Below, in pieces: positions 27,011-36,135 of a stretch of 36,135 nucleotides of DNA. Under the pieces are notes generated by a model that was not told the origin of the DNA, ran no database searches, and was given only the letters and a program-made list of their open reading frames with translations. Every line of letters starts with the position of its first letter. The stretch's first letter is position 1. Location of the stretch: assembly GCA_001839685.1 (NCBI GenBank), contig MLAK01000670.1, positions 1 to 36,135 on the forward strand. The letters are read 5' to 3'. Source of the DNA: Tritrichomonas foetus. Lineage: Eukaryota > Parabasalia > Tritrichomonadida > Tritrichomonadidae. The translations under genes and the position numbers were made by a program.

Positions 27011-28510
27011 TTAAAAAACAGATTCGTATTTTGAATTGATATTGACAGTGGACATTGATAAAAGATCAATGTTCTTCATTTCCCTTCTGATTCTTATCAA
27101 TGGAGGGATCATCATTACTCCATATACAACAAGAAGAATTAAATCAGTTAAAGGATAAACAGACATCACTTTATATGGATCTTCCTTGAATATTTTTGGA
27201 AGAATTTGAGAACCAACAGTCAAACAAAGCATTTGCATTGTTGAACAAAACATTGCATAAAGTGGCTTTCCAATAACAATAAGAAATGCGTTGCAAGCAT
27301 TTTCCAAAGGTTGTAAAAATAATGTATAGAATGGAATAGGTAATAAAATTTTGGCAATTTCTATTTCTTTGTCAGTATATAAAAATATTCCAGCAATAAC
27401 ATCAGATTTTAGAACAATAAGTGGTTCAAAGCATAAAACGACACATGTTGATAATAAAATAGCCCATCCAAAATACGAAAAGAGCCTTTTATAGTTTTTA
27501 CTGCCATAAGCTTCGCTTCCACAGGTGATGAATGAATAAAAAAAGATTTGTGGAGTTCCGGCACAATAAGAAGAAAGCCTATTGAAAACAGCAAATACAG
27601 ATGCAATTTCTTTTGCTTTGTCAACAACAGAGGTAGTAAGCTGCTTCAAAATAAGTGTTGGAGGTAGTGCTATACATATGAATGTGATGAGAACAGGAAA
27701 TCCTGTAAGTAAAGATTTTGGGAATTCTTTAGTAAATGGTCGAATGAGCATTCTAAGTGTTGGTTTGATACTGAACTTACCACAGAATATTAAAGGAATA
27801 ATTATCGACAAAATTGTTACTTGTGAAAAAATCATTGAAGACCGAATCCATTTTGTTGTACATTTTATAGCAAATAATAAAACTGGTGTATAAATACATG
27901 ATTGTAATACATTAGCTAAAATTCTAGTCATTGCACTATATCCTGATTGACCGATCGCCAAAAAGAATCCTATCGTTAAATTGAAAAACACAACAACAAA
28001 CATTCCAAAAATTGGCCATAAAGTAAACTCAATGGCTTCTTGAAATAACTCCGGCGGACAGCCAACAAATTTCAGAAACGGCTTCAGAGCAAAATAAAAG
28101 CCAAATGGAAAAATTGAAAAAAAGAGGAAGGATCCTCGATAACAGTCAGCTGTAAACTGTGTTGCTGTGTCATGTCTTCTTTCACCAATAAATTTTGGAA
28201 CATAACATGTAATTATTTGAAAGAAGGCAAGACCAGCATAAATTGACGTTTGAACAATCACGTTACAAAATCCATATAAATTCATTGCATTTGATGTGGG
28301 ATCATTTTTATAACGGATTGAAACTTGAAGCATATCAACAGTTTCACAGGTGATCTGAACAAGATTCATTAATGGTCCAATCGTCATAATCAAGAGTGTG
28401 GTAAGAGGTGAATATTTTGTGAAACGATCAAGCTCAGAATGTTGATTGCACTGTGTTGCCATCGAATCATAGGATTGCGAATTATTCTCATCAATTAGGG
28501 CAGAATCCAT
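27011..28510 (-). CDS. MATE-family multidrug/metabolite exporter, 499 aa
   Basis: A polytopic membrane protein with about 12 hydrophobic segments in two halves, fitting the MATE fold, which exports cationic compounds or metabolites in exchange for H+ or Na+. The first segment (LLIMTIGPLMNLVQITCETVDMLQVS, roughly residues 39-64) has the family layout in which a Pro-containing helix is followed by a D-x-x-x-V/I-S stretch. The second half begins near 270 (FPKSLLTGFPVLITFICIALP) and repeats the pattern. A cytosolic C-terminus rich in charged residues ends at ESVF. The frame extends 30 codons upstream from a TTG; I take the ATG at 28510 (MDSALIDENN). MATE proteins are divergent in trichomonads; substrate cannot be inferred. 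Confidence 0.75.
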   Translation of the reverse strand: MDSALIDENNSQSYDSMATQCNQHSELDRFTKYSPLTTLLIMTIGPLMNLVQITCETVDMLQVSIRYKNDPTSNAMNLYGFCNVIVQTSIYAGLAFFQIITCYVPKFIGERRHDTATQFTADCYRGSFLFFSIFPFGFYFALKPFLKFVGCPPELFQEAIEFTLWPIFGMFVVVFFNLTIGFFLAIGQSGYSAMTRILANVLQSCIYTPVLLFAIKCTTKWIRSSMIFSQVTILSIIIPLIFCGKFSIKPTLRMLIRPFTKEFPKSLLTGFPVLITFICIALPPTLILKQLTTSVVDKAKEIASVFAVFNRLSSYCAGTPQIFFYSFITCGSEAYGSKNYKRLFSYFGWAILLSTCVVLCFEPLIVLKSDVIAGIFLYTDKEIEIAKILLPIPFYTLFLQPLENACNAFLIVIGKPLYAMFCSTMQMLCLTVGSQILPKIFKEDPYKVMSVYPLTDLILLVVYGVMMIPPLIRIRREMKNIDLLSMSTVNINSKYESVF

Positions 28511-29407
28511 TGAAGCTTCGAAAAAATATTCTGGAAATAATATTTTGATTGAAAATTTCTGAAGAATATAAAATAATTTTGAATGATTTTGTGAAATCAA
28601 TTGATTAGTTGTCTGAAAAATCCGTTGCTCATCGTTGGATGAACTTCTGAAAAACTGTGAAATGATAAAAAAACTATCGAAAACTGGTGTAATTGTAAAT
28701 GTTGTCTTTTTAAATAAATAATTCCGAAAGCAGTCTTAAGAATATGAACTTTGCGATAAAATAAATCTGAATCCTTTGTGGTTGATTAGAATCATTTCAA
28801 TTGAAGTTTTTTGTAAGAATTTAAATGATCATTGAAAATCTTCTTTCGTCAATATTTCAGAATTTTCCTATAAGAAGTTATTTAATAAAACATCGATCTC
28901 TATATAAAAACGAATTATATTATTTATTATTTAATAAGGATACCAAAAAGTTGAAAAACAAGTGTGGAATAAACAAAGAATAGAATTTCTAAGTTTTAAT
29001 AGGTAAAATGGTCATATCATTATGACATGGTATATCTAAATATATTCAATACAATCCATTTCATCGAAATCTTGTAAAGATTTTTTTTACATTGACTTTT
29101 TATTTTTGATTTGGAGGCAATAATTACCGTAGGATTATTACTTATAGCCGAATCTTGAATGAAATTTCGTTTATCAAACTATTTTTTTTTACTTTCAGAG
29201 ATCCAACTTATGTAAAATAAATATGCCTGATGAATGCAGATTTGTCCAATTTTTATCAACATGCAAATATGCATGCGATGGGATATCTGGCATATGAGTC
29301 GCCAAAATTAATTAATTCTTAGATATTATAATTGACTCATCCATTACACCTGGTTAAAACATATTGTGAATTAACATAAAATTAAATGATGGAAATGAAT
29401 ATCATGA
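28511..29407. other. Intergenic, no gene seen
   Basis: About 900 bases, strongly A+T rich. Minus-strand TCACA and TCATT lie near 28580-28595, upstream of the MATE gene. A TGGTCA occurs near 29010. Nothing else stands out. Confidence 0.4.
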
Positions 29408-30652
29408 TTATTGTATTTGTTCATTTGTTGTTAACCAACCTTCTAAATTTTTCTTTTTTCGAATAACAAATATAATAATGATCAAAATAGCTGATAATAT
29501 TATTATTGAAGCACCACTTATAATTATTAATATATAAAAAGTATTATGATCATTTTTTGATGAAGAAGATGACACTGGAATATGTGTAAAGCAAACATCA
29601 TTAAAAACATAATCAATTGAAGGTGATCCCTCTAAATCTTCAATCACTTTGCAGTATCTTGGAAGTAAATTTGTTTCTTGCTTAATTCCAAAAGCTTCCC
29701 TAATTTCTGTATCAAAGCTGCAGTAACTTAAATAAAAAATGCATTTATCATTTAATTCGATAATAGGTCGAACATTTTGAATAAAAAATACTCTATCAAT
29801 AATAACATAGCATAGATCTTCGGTTGCTGAAAATGGTGACACTTTGAAATTATTTGAAATTATGTTTCCCTCTGTAATGAATATTTCGATTGAATCATGA
29901 AGTGTTATTCCATCAACACCTGAATTATTGATAAAATTAACATAATAAAATTCACTGTATGATGAATGAACGTGTGAAATTGAAGCAACATCATTATTTT
30001 TATTGTTAGTGGAATTAAAATAAGTAAAAAGAAAGTTTCCGTTCGATAGAGAACATGAGTATCTGCCTGATCCGGTATCAGGACATTTGTAAATTGAAAT
30101 TAATTCATTTTCTGATTTGTGACTATATGTGGGACTTTGAAGACAAAAAGCATGGTTAGATATTCGGGCAAAACACTTATTAAAACAGCAGCGACTCAAT
30201 ATTGAATCATTAGAAGACAAGTATACTCCTCCTGAATTGGTGGCCTTACAATTAAAAAAGGTACATCCTGTGAGTGAAATTGTTTTTGGCATACATTGAC
30301 TTGGATCTAAATAAATTGCACCTCCTGTTTTTTGTGTTGAACAGGACTCAAAAAAACAGTTCTCAATGATAATTTGTTGATCGCAGTTCAATAAAAGTGT
30401 ATTTTCAAATGTTTTATTTGAAATCTTAAAAGAAGTAATATAAATAGCAGTCTGTAAAAAGTTACTAAATCGTGAATTTTCAATCAAGAACTGTTTCTTG
30501 ATATCATTTTTGTTCCATTTAAGATAAATAAGTGAATAAAAACTATTTTTAGTGGTCATGCCTTTCAGATGAATATTTGAATATCTGTTGACACTTAAAG
30601 AGCCAAGCAAGTTCGAAGAAAACGTCAAATATAAAAGCGTGAGATTTTGCAT
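29408..30652 (-). CDS. Pmp-like type I surface membrane protein, 414 aa
   Basis: The N-terminus (MQNLTLLYLTFSSNLLGSLS) works as a signal peptide. The ectodomain (about 21-370) is rich in Cys, Asn, Phe and Ile and has beta-helix style repeats of the chlamydial polymorphic-membrane-protein kind: CFFESCSTQKTGGAIYL (about 93-109) and GCTFFNCKATNSGGVYL (about 121-137) carry the C-x-F-x-x-C then GG(A/V)xYL pattern. Several N-x-S/T sites are present. A Ser-rich stalk leads to a 26-residue transmembrane helix (372-397) and a 17-residue tail RKKKNLEGWLTTNEQIQ. Such Pmp-like proteins are expanded in trichomonads and are considered adhesion or surface-diversity candidates. An in-frame stop directly precedes the ATG, and TCACA lies 12 nt upstream, so the gene looks complete at the 5' end. 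Confidence 0.8.
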   Translation of the reverse strand: MQNLTLLYLTFSSNLLGSLSVNRYSNIHLKGMTTKNSFYSLIYLKWNKNDIKKQFLIENSRFSNFLQTAIYITSFKISNKTFENTLLLNCDQQIIIENCFFESCSTQKTGGAIYLDPSQCMPKTISLTGCTFFNCKATNSGGVYLSSNDSILSRCCFNKCFARISNHAFCLQSPTYSHKSENELISIYKCPDTGSGRYSCSLSNGNFLFTYFNSTNNKNNDVASISHVHSSYSEFYYVNFINNSGVDGITLHDSIEIFITEGNIISNNFKVSPFSATEDLCYVIIDRVFFIQNVRPIIELNDKCIFYLSYCSFDTEIREAFGIKQETNLLPRYCKVIEDLEGSPSIDYVFNDVCFTHIPVSSSSSKNDHNTFYILIIISGASIIILSAILIIIIFVIRKKKNLEGWLTTNEQIQ

Positions 30653-30663
30653 TTATGCAAGCT

Positions 30664-30668
30664 TGTGA
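30664..30668 (-). promoter_or_regulatory. Initiator TCACA ahead of the Pmp-like gene
   Basis: The minus strand reads TCACA, with the presumed +1 A 14 nt before the ATG at 30652. It supports this start even though an upstream frame also looks hydrophobic. Confidence 0.45.
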
Positions 30669-31131
30669 AATGTATTTTTCTTTCTGTAATTTCAGAGAAA
30701 ATTTTTGTGTGATAAACGATGAAAGAAACCATCCAAATCCAAAGCACAATTTTACTTTTGGTCAAATTGTATTAGATATTTGCGAAAAGATTTTGAATAT
30801 CAGGTTCACAATATTGAATAAAAGGATTTTTATTTTTTTGTGATGAATATTTTTCGGTATATATGGCGTGATCCACTGTTCTATCATGAATATATTGATA
30901 TTATTTATCTATTACTATGCCCTATTAGGATGTAGATTTAGGAATATCCATATCAAAACCACTTTTTTAATAATCATATTTTATTCATGACCCTTATAAA
31001 ATTTATTTACAATGTTGAGAAAACTGGCTCATCTTAAAAAGATGCCATAATAAATAAATAAATAAATATTATTATATTATTAACAATGAGATATAATCAA
31101 TATGTTTTTTAATCAAAATTTATGATAAAAC
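30669..31131. other. Intergenic between PFOR and the Pmp-like gene
   Basis: No gene. A (TAAA)4 microsatellite sits at 31051-31066, about 65 bases beyond the PFOR stop codon. Confidence 0.4.
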
Positions 31132-34100
31132 TTATTTTCTTTGGGCCATTTTTGCATAATATTGATATCTCTTCTGAAGATCTTCAAGTAATTCAGGGTT
31201 CTTAATTTCAGCTTGTTTCGGATAGATATCAGTGAGAGCAGCAAAACGATTTTCTTTCATCATTGGCTTCAAATCAAATTTAGGTTCTTTGGAGTCAATA
31301 ATCAATGCTGGTTTTCCTTCTTTTTCACGTCTTGGATCATAACGGTACAAAATGAGATATCCATTCTTAACTAATTCTTTGCAGTGTGTTGGTGTATCAC
31401 CAAGTCCTTTCTTAACACCATGATTAATGCATGGTGTATAGTTAATTATAATTGCTGGTCCGTCGTATTCCTCTGCTTCTACTAATGCCTTAAGGGCTTG
31501 ATTTGGATCAGCTAAGAGACATGTATTGGCAACATAAACATTCTTATAGGTGATCATGATAGCTCCAAGGTCTTTCTTACATTTGGAGTAACCAGCAGAA
31601 GCAAAGTTTGCAACAGCAGAACGTTGTGTTGACTTGGAACATTGTCCACCTGTATTTGAGTAAACTTCTGTATCAAGAATAATGCATTTAACGGGTTGTC
31701 CAGTTGCCATAACATGATCAAGGCCACCATATCCAATATCATAGGCCCATCCATCACCACCCATTAACCAAATGGATTTCTTGGCTAAAATATCACTATT
31801 AGCTTTCAATCTCTTCAAATCTTCATCATTCTGATCATCTAATTTTGATAGTAATGGTTGAATATTTCTGACGATTTCGTGTGATTCTTTGCTTTCATAT
31901 ACAGTTAAAAGTTTTCGAAGAAGTTCGGCTAATTCTCCTGTAATTTTATTAGCATCCAGAATGCGTTTAATAACAGGAAGCAATTGAGTACGTCGAGCCA
32001 TAACACCATGTAACATTCCATATCCAAATTCTGCATTGTCTTCAAACAAAGAGTTTGCCCATGCTGGACCATGACCATATTTGTTAGTAGTATATGGATT
32101 GAATGGGAATGTTGCAGACCAAATCAAATCGCATCCTGTAGCAGCAGCCAAATAAAGCTGATCACCATATAATTGTGTTAATAATTTAATGATAGCTGGC
32201 TCACCACATCCTTGGCATGCACCATTAAATTCAAGAAGTGGTAGTTGGAATTGTGATCCTCTCAATGTGTATTTGTTAATTAAATGTCCTTTATTGGTAG
32301 CAGAACTGCATATTTGGTAGTTCTTTAAATATTCATCAAGTATTTGTTCAATTGGTGTCATCGTAAGAGCTTTAGCTGGACATGAATTTGCACATACACC
32401 ACATCCAGTGCAATCCATTGGTGATATTTGGATTCTGTATTTCAATCCTTTTAATTCTTTTCCTTTTGCATCTAATGTGGTGATTCCTTTGGTTTCTTCT
32501 GGTGTCATGAGATATGATCTGATGACTGCATGCGGACACATGAATGCACACTGATTACATTGAACGCATTTCTTTTCATCCCAAACAGGAACAACAACAG
32601 CAATTCCTCTCTTTTCTAACTTTGATGTTGATGGTGGCATTTCACAATAGTCTGGAAGTTCATCAACAGAAATTTCATCACCACGATTCATGATAGAATA
32701 TTGAACGATCTTATTGAATCCTGTATATTCTTTTTCTGCTTCAGGTTCTAAAGCAAGCCATTTTTGGCGGTCATAGTGCAATTCATTGATTCCTTCAAGC
32801 GCTAAATCAACAGCTTCTTGATTCTTTAAGATAACATCTTTTCCTTTGCGAGCATATTGCTTTGCAATTGATTCTTTTAAGAGCGGAATGCATTTTTCTT
32901 GTGGTAAAACATTGGCTAATCCAAAGAATACTGTTTGCATGATCATATTAATTCTTCCTGGAATTCCTAATTTATATGATAATGCTGTAGCGTCAACATA
33001 ATAAACTTTTGCATTTAATTCGGCTAATTTCTTCCTCATTGCCGCTGGAAGAGCTTCATCAAAGTTGGTGTCTTTCGAAATGTTCATCACGAATGTACCA
33101 TTTTCCTTTAATTGTCCAACCAAGTTGAATTTCTTCAAATATGAGGGAACGTGGCAGGCAACATAATCAGCCTGTTGGATTAAATAAGGGGCATCAATTG
33201 GTGTTTCGCCAAATCTAAGGTGAGATGTGGTTAAACCTCCTGACTTGTGAGCATCATATGCAAAATAAGCTTGACCATACAACTTGGTGTTGGATGCAAT
33301 TAATTTGATAGCTTGCTTATTGGCACCAACTGTTCCATCAGATCCGATACCATAAAACAAGCATTGCTTGGTAGTTTTTGGAAGATAATCAGTTGGCTTA
33401 CCAACCGGAATTTCTGTTTCTGGGTTAGGGATACCAACTGTGAAGCCATCTTTCGGTTTATCGGAAACCAAGTTCTTCATGACGGCTTCAACGTGTTGTG
33501 GTGCAAAATCTTTACTGCCAATTCCATAACGACCACCAATTAAATGTAGAACACGGTTATTTTGTAATGAAGCACTGATATCGAGGAAAAGTGGTTCTCT
33601 GACACCAACGATATCGCGAACTTTATCGAGAACACAAATACGTTTTACTGATGGTGGAAGGCATTTCAAAAGCCTTTCAGCTTTGAATGGACGATAAACA
33701 TGGATTTTGACCAAACCAATTTTACAACCTGGATGAGTTTTAATGTATTCTTCAACTGTGTCACATCCAGATCCAAGCAATATAACGGCATATTCATCGT
33801 TTGGAGTACCAATGTATTCCATTGGTTTATAATACCTTCCTGTGACTTTCCCAACTCTGTCCATCATGTCTTCAATTTCTTTATCAATATTTCTGTAATG
33901 CTTAATAGGTTTTTCACATGATTGCCAGACATGTTCTGGACCAAGAATTGGTCCTCTGACTGTTGGATGTTCTGGGTTCATTGAACGCCATCTTAACCTG
34001 TTAATGGCATCTTCATCAACCAATTTCTTCAATTCTTCGTTTGAAATTTCTTCATAAGTATTGATTTCGTGTGATGTTCTGAAACCATCGAAGAAGTGAA

Positions 34101-34611
34101 TCATTGGTAAACCTAGTTTAATTGATGTTAAGTGAACAACAGCTGAAATATCGTGGGCTTCTTGGACTCCGTTTGAACAAATCATTGGCATGTTTGTGCA
34201 TCGGGCTGCATAGATATCACCATGATCGTTATAAATTGATAAACCACTCATGGCAATTGATCTGGCTGTAACATGAATAACAGCTGGACAATTTTCTGCT
34301 GCAATTTTATATAAATCAGGGATCATTAATAACAAACCTTGTGATGCGGTGAAAGTTGTTGTGATAGTTCCGACTGAAGCTGAACCGTGAACTGATGCAA
34401 CAGCACCACCTTCACTTTGAAGCATCTGCATGTGAACTGGATTTCCCCAAACGTTTTTCCTTCCTTGAGCAATCCATGCATCAATTAATTCTCCCATGAC
34501 TGTGGCTGGTGTAATTGGATAAATGAATGAAGCTTCACTTAATGAATATGCAATAGAGGCGGCTGATTGACTTCCATCACCTGGAATTCTTTTTCCGAAG
34601 TTACGAATCAT
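31132..34611 (-). CDS. Pyruvate:ferredoxin oxidoreductase (PFOR), hydrogenosomal
   Basis: PFOR oxidises pyruvate with CoA to acetyl-CoA and CO2 and passes electrons to ferredoxin; in trichomonads this occurs in hydrogenosomes and feeds H2 production and nitroimidazole activation. The 1159 residues suit the single-chain homodimeric enzyme. FIYPITPATVMGE (29-41) starts the first TPP domain. GSDGTVGANK (423-432) lies in the gamma/CoA region. The ferredoxin domain has CVQCNQCAFMC (Cys682, 685, 688, 692) and CTGCGVCANSC (Cys734, 737, 740, 744). The proximal cluster uses Cys799, 802, 827 and Cys1061. The TPP site has GGDGWAYDIGYGG (951-963) and DTEVYSNTGGQ (980-990). All expected catalytic cysteines are present. 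The start MIRNFGKR is a short hydrogenosomal presequence of MLRNF type. The frame extends three codons up to a TTG, which I discard. No flavodoxin-type reductase domain is fused. Confidence 0.97.
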   Translation of the reverse strand: MIRNFGKRIPGDGSQSAASIAYSLSEASFIYPITPATVMGELIDAWIAQGRKNVWGNPVHMQMLQSEGGAVASVHGSASVGTITTTFTASQGLLLMIPDLYKIAAENCPAVIHVTARSIAMSGLSIYNDHGDIYAARCTNMPMICSNGVQEAHDISAVVHLTSIKLGLPMIHFFDGFRTSHEINTYEEISNEELKKLVDEDAINRLRWRSMNPEHPTVRGPILGPEHVWQSCEKPIKHYRNIDKEIEDMMDRVGKVTGRYYKPMEYIGTPNDEYAVILLGSGCDTVEEYIKTHPGCKIGLVKIHVYRPFKAERLLKCLPPSVKRICVLDKVRDIVGVREPLFLDISASLQNNRVLHLIGGRYGIGSKDFAPQHVEAVMKNLVSDKPKDGFTVGIPNPETEIPVGKPTDYLPKTTKQCLFYGIGSDGTVGANKQAIKLIASNTKLYGQAYFAYDAHKSGGLTTSHLRFGETPIDAPYLIQQADYVACHVPSYLKKFNLVGQLKENGTFVMNISKDTNFDEALPAAMRKKLAELNAKVYYVDATALSYKLGIPGRINMIMQTVFFGLANVLPQEKCIPLLKESIAKQYARKGKDVILKNQEAVDLALEGINELHYDRQKWLALEPEAEKEYTGFNKIVQYSIMNRGDEISVDELPDYCEMPPSTSKLEKRGIAVVVPVWDEKKCVQCNQCAFMCPHAVIRSYLMTPEETKGITTLDAKGKELKGLKYRIQISPMDCTGCGVCANSCPAKALTMTPIEQILDEYLKNYQICSSATNKGHLINKYTLRGSQFQLPLLEFNGACQGCGEPAIIKLLTQLYGDQLYLAAATGCDLIWSATFPFNPYTTNKYGHGPAWANSLFEDNAEFGYGMLHGVMARRTQLLPVIKRILDANKITGELAELLRKLLTVYESKESHEIVRNIQPLLSKLDDQNDEDLKRLKANSDILAKKSIWLMGGDGWAYDIGYGGLDHVMATGQPVKCIILDTEVYSNTGGQCSKSTQRSAVANFASAGYSKCKKDLGAIMITYKNVYVANTCLLADPNQALKALVEAEEYDGPAIIINYTPCINHGVKKGLGDTPTHCKELVKNGYLILYRYDPRREKEGKPALIIDSKEPKFDLKPMMKENRFAALTDIYPKQAEIKNPELLEDLQKRYQYYAKMAQRK

Positions 34612-34621
34612 ATCTAACAAA

Positions 34622-34638
34622 AGTGAAGTGATAAGTGA
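34622..34638 (-). promoter_or_regulatory. Three clustered initiator motifs (TCACT x3) ahead of PFOR
   Basis: On the minus strand TCACT occurs at 34638-34634, 34631-34627 and 34626-34622. All fit TCAY(T/A). The nearest would give a 13-nt leader to the ATG at 34611. Clustered start sites would suit a highly expressed housekeeping gene. Confidence 0.6.
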
Positions 34639-36135
34639 TTATTTTGAAAATATAATAACTAACTGAATATTTATTTAAAAATTTGTATTCCGGAAAAGTA
34701 TTCAAAATTCTGAGATAGTATATCCTGCCTTCAATTCATTCAAAAAATTCTTAGTGTGAGATTATTTCTGAAAGAAAAACAAGTTCCTTCACTTCATGAA
34801 TACCGCTAGTTTCCAAAGATTGAATACAAAAAAAGATAAATCTCTTTTGCTTTGGAATGTGATTAACTGTTCTAAAATTTATCACTTTCAACAGTACCAA
34901 TCTTTCAAAAGACAATTTTTGAAAAAGAGATTGATTTCATTACTTATTTCCATGGTTGTGAACTCATTATCTCAATAATTTTCTCCAATAACTGAAATAA
35001 TGATGGGTAAATATTGATCATATATTCCCAATTGAGAATTCTTGTCATAATAAACTATTCAAAAAATACTGTCAGGAGATTGCAGGAAATATATTGATTC
35101 CACTCAATGAATGATTTGCACAATCCTATTATACAATATGTTGAAACAAATGCGAAGAGTAGGAACATATGTAGGGGGATAGGATAATTTTATAAAACTA
35201 AATTTTAATGGATTACATTGCGGATTTCACTTATCAATTTTTGAGAGAATAAATGATGTAATCTTATGAAGCATCAAATCACCAAAATTTTGTTGTCCAA
35301 AATAGAAAAGTAACTACAGTATCGTTCGATTAATACACACGCAACAATTATCTGGATTTGGGAGGGAAAAACATCAAAGATAAAAAGTAATTCGATAAAT
35401 TATTGATGAGAAGAAGATATTCACTGCTTTCAATGCGAAATTGGCATATTACCAATTAAAAAATCGTTACCAATATTTTTTGGTTCAATATGAAGACATT
35501 ATCTAAATTAATTTTTAATTTAAAAAATTAGTTTTGATTAAATCATCAAAAATTAGTTTCAAATTATCTAAAAATTAGTTTATATAAAAATTAATTTAGA
35601 TGAATATCAAGCATAATCATAAATGATTACTTCGAAATGAAGAAGAAAACTAATTTTTTTGTATATATAGGTGGAGATCTTTTTCTTTATTTATAAATTT
35701 TTCCAAACAAGCATTTAAGGATGTAGTCCCATGCCGTTAACTATTAAAAAAATTGAATATGTGATGATGATGATGTTTCAGATGGGTATTGAAATATTTG
35801 AGATATCTCAGAATTATTTTGAAACAAACATGCACAAAAAGTGAATATTTTTTTCTGATGAAATCACAAAAAGCTGTCAGTCGCCCTCAAAAAGTAATAG
35901 ATCTCCCTTAAAAAGTATTTTTAAGATTTCAATATAATCACCTCTGTAAACATCTGAAAAAAACAGTGACTATTCAAAAAGTCATTTTTTTAAAATCAGA
36001 TTTTCCGTAAGCTTCTTCAAACCCAATCCAAAATGAAGAAACATGGATTAATCTTGAAAGATAGCATTTAAATGGTCATTTAAAATCGTTTGTGTGATGA
36101 CTAAATCCAACTGAAGCAGAAAAAAAAAAAAAAAA
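34639..36135. other. Long A+T-rich non-coding region to the window end
   Basis: About 1.5 kb without a supportable gene. It contains the inverted-repeat cluster at 35501-35658, an 8-bp-arm hairpin TTTAAATG-GT-CATTTAAA at 36067-36084, and a run of 16 A at 36120-36135 where the window stops. Confidence 0.45.
35501..35601. repeat. Inverted repeat enclosing three direct copies of AAAAATTAGTTT
   Basis: Arms ATCTAAATTAATTTTTA (35501-35517) and its exact complement (35585-35601) are separated by 67 bases. Inside, AAAAATTAGTTT occurs at 35523, 35548 and 35570. A complementary copy AAACTAATTTTT lies outside at 35647-35658. Confidence 0.7.

Noticed and set aside
30549..30749. Frame-shifted hydrophobic N-terminus for the Pmp-like gene
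   Set aside because: The 414-aa frame already has a signal peptide, an in-frame stop before its ATG and an initiator 12 nt upstream, so no frameshift is needed.
34796..34978. 60-aa plus-strand frame upstream of PFOR
   Set aside because: Short, basic, no initiator, composition of A+T-rich non-coding DNA.
1..36135. tRNA, rRNA, snoRNA or CRISPR structures
   Set aside because: I looked in the intergenic regions for T-arm-like GTTCRA patterns, box C/D pairs and regular spacer arrays and found none that hold; a covariance-model search (tRNAscan-SE, Infernal) would be decisive.

Overview
The window looks like nuclear DNA of a parabasalid (trichomonad) protist, most like Tritrichomonas or Trichomonas. 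Intergenic DNA is very A+T rich, every gene is a single intron-free reading frame, and several starts sit 5-14 nt downstream of the trichomonad initiator TCAY(T/A). Two genes encode hydrogenosomal enzymes: pyruvate:ferredoxin oxidoreductase (PFOR) and the 51 kDa NADH dehydrogenase subunit. The rest is a typical trichomonad mix of long coiled coils, a leucine-rich-repeat protein of CARMIL type, a Pmp-like surface protein, a tubby-like protein, a kelch protein, a MATE transporter and an FCP1/SCP-type phosphatase. I assign the lineage from these traits, not from a database search.

Layout. I support sixteen protein genes. From 0.2 to 2.7 kb are three small proteins of unknown function, one with a strong N-myristoylation/palmitoylation start (MGCFSSC). 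From 3.5 to 8.8 kb are a 1185-residue coiled coil and the 51 kDa hydrogenosomal subunit. From 9.0 to 12.6 kb, on the minus strand, is an LRR protein with a long Gln/Pro tail. From 14.1 to 21.6 kb is a plus-strand run: a 1217-residue repeat protein, a tubby-like protein, an NXT1/p15-like mRNA export cofactor and a putatively myristoylated kelch protein. A polypurine repeat tract with a 65-nt assembly gap lies between the kelch gene and a convergent coiled-coil gene (22.1-24.1 kb). Then come a helical orphan (24.9-25.6 kb, minus), a phosphatase transcribed divergently from it (25.8-26.8 kb), a MATE transporter, a Pmp-like membrane protein and PFOR (27.0-34.6 kb, all minus). The last 1.5 kb is A+T-rich DNA with inverted and direct repeats.

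How the genes relate. Trichomonad genes are normally transcribed singly and I see no operon. PFOR and the 51 kDa subunit belong to the same hydrogenosomal electron economy: PFOR reduces ferredoxin while oxidising pyruvate, and the NADH dehydrogenase module moves electrons between NADH and ferredoxin. They are about 22 kb apart with unrelated genes between.

Most notable. The 1217-residue protein at 14074-17727 carries a nested repeat: a 63-68-residue unit, with three unit types in fixed order giving a super-period of 194-198 residues that runs through more than three cycles. It matches no family I recognise and is the best candidate here for something undescribed. Also worth a look are three consecutive initiator motifs ahead of PFOR, a repeated RAM-x-DNIKFG peptide in the 676-residue coiled coil, and the small lipid-anchor candidate.
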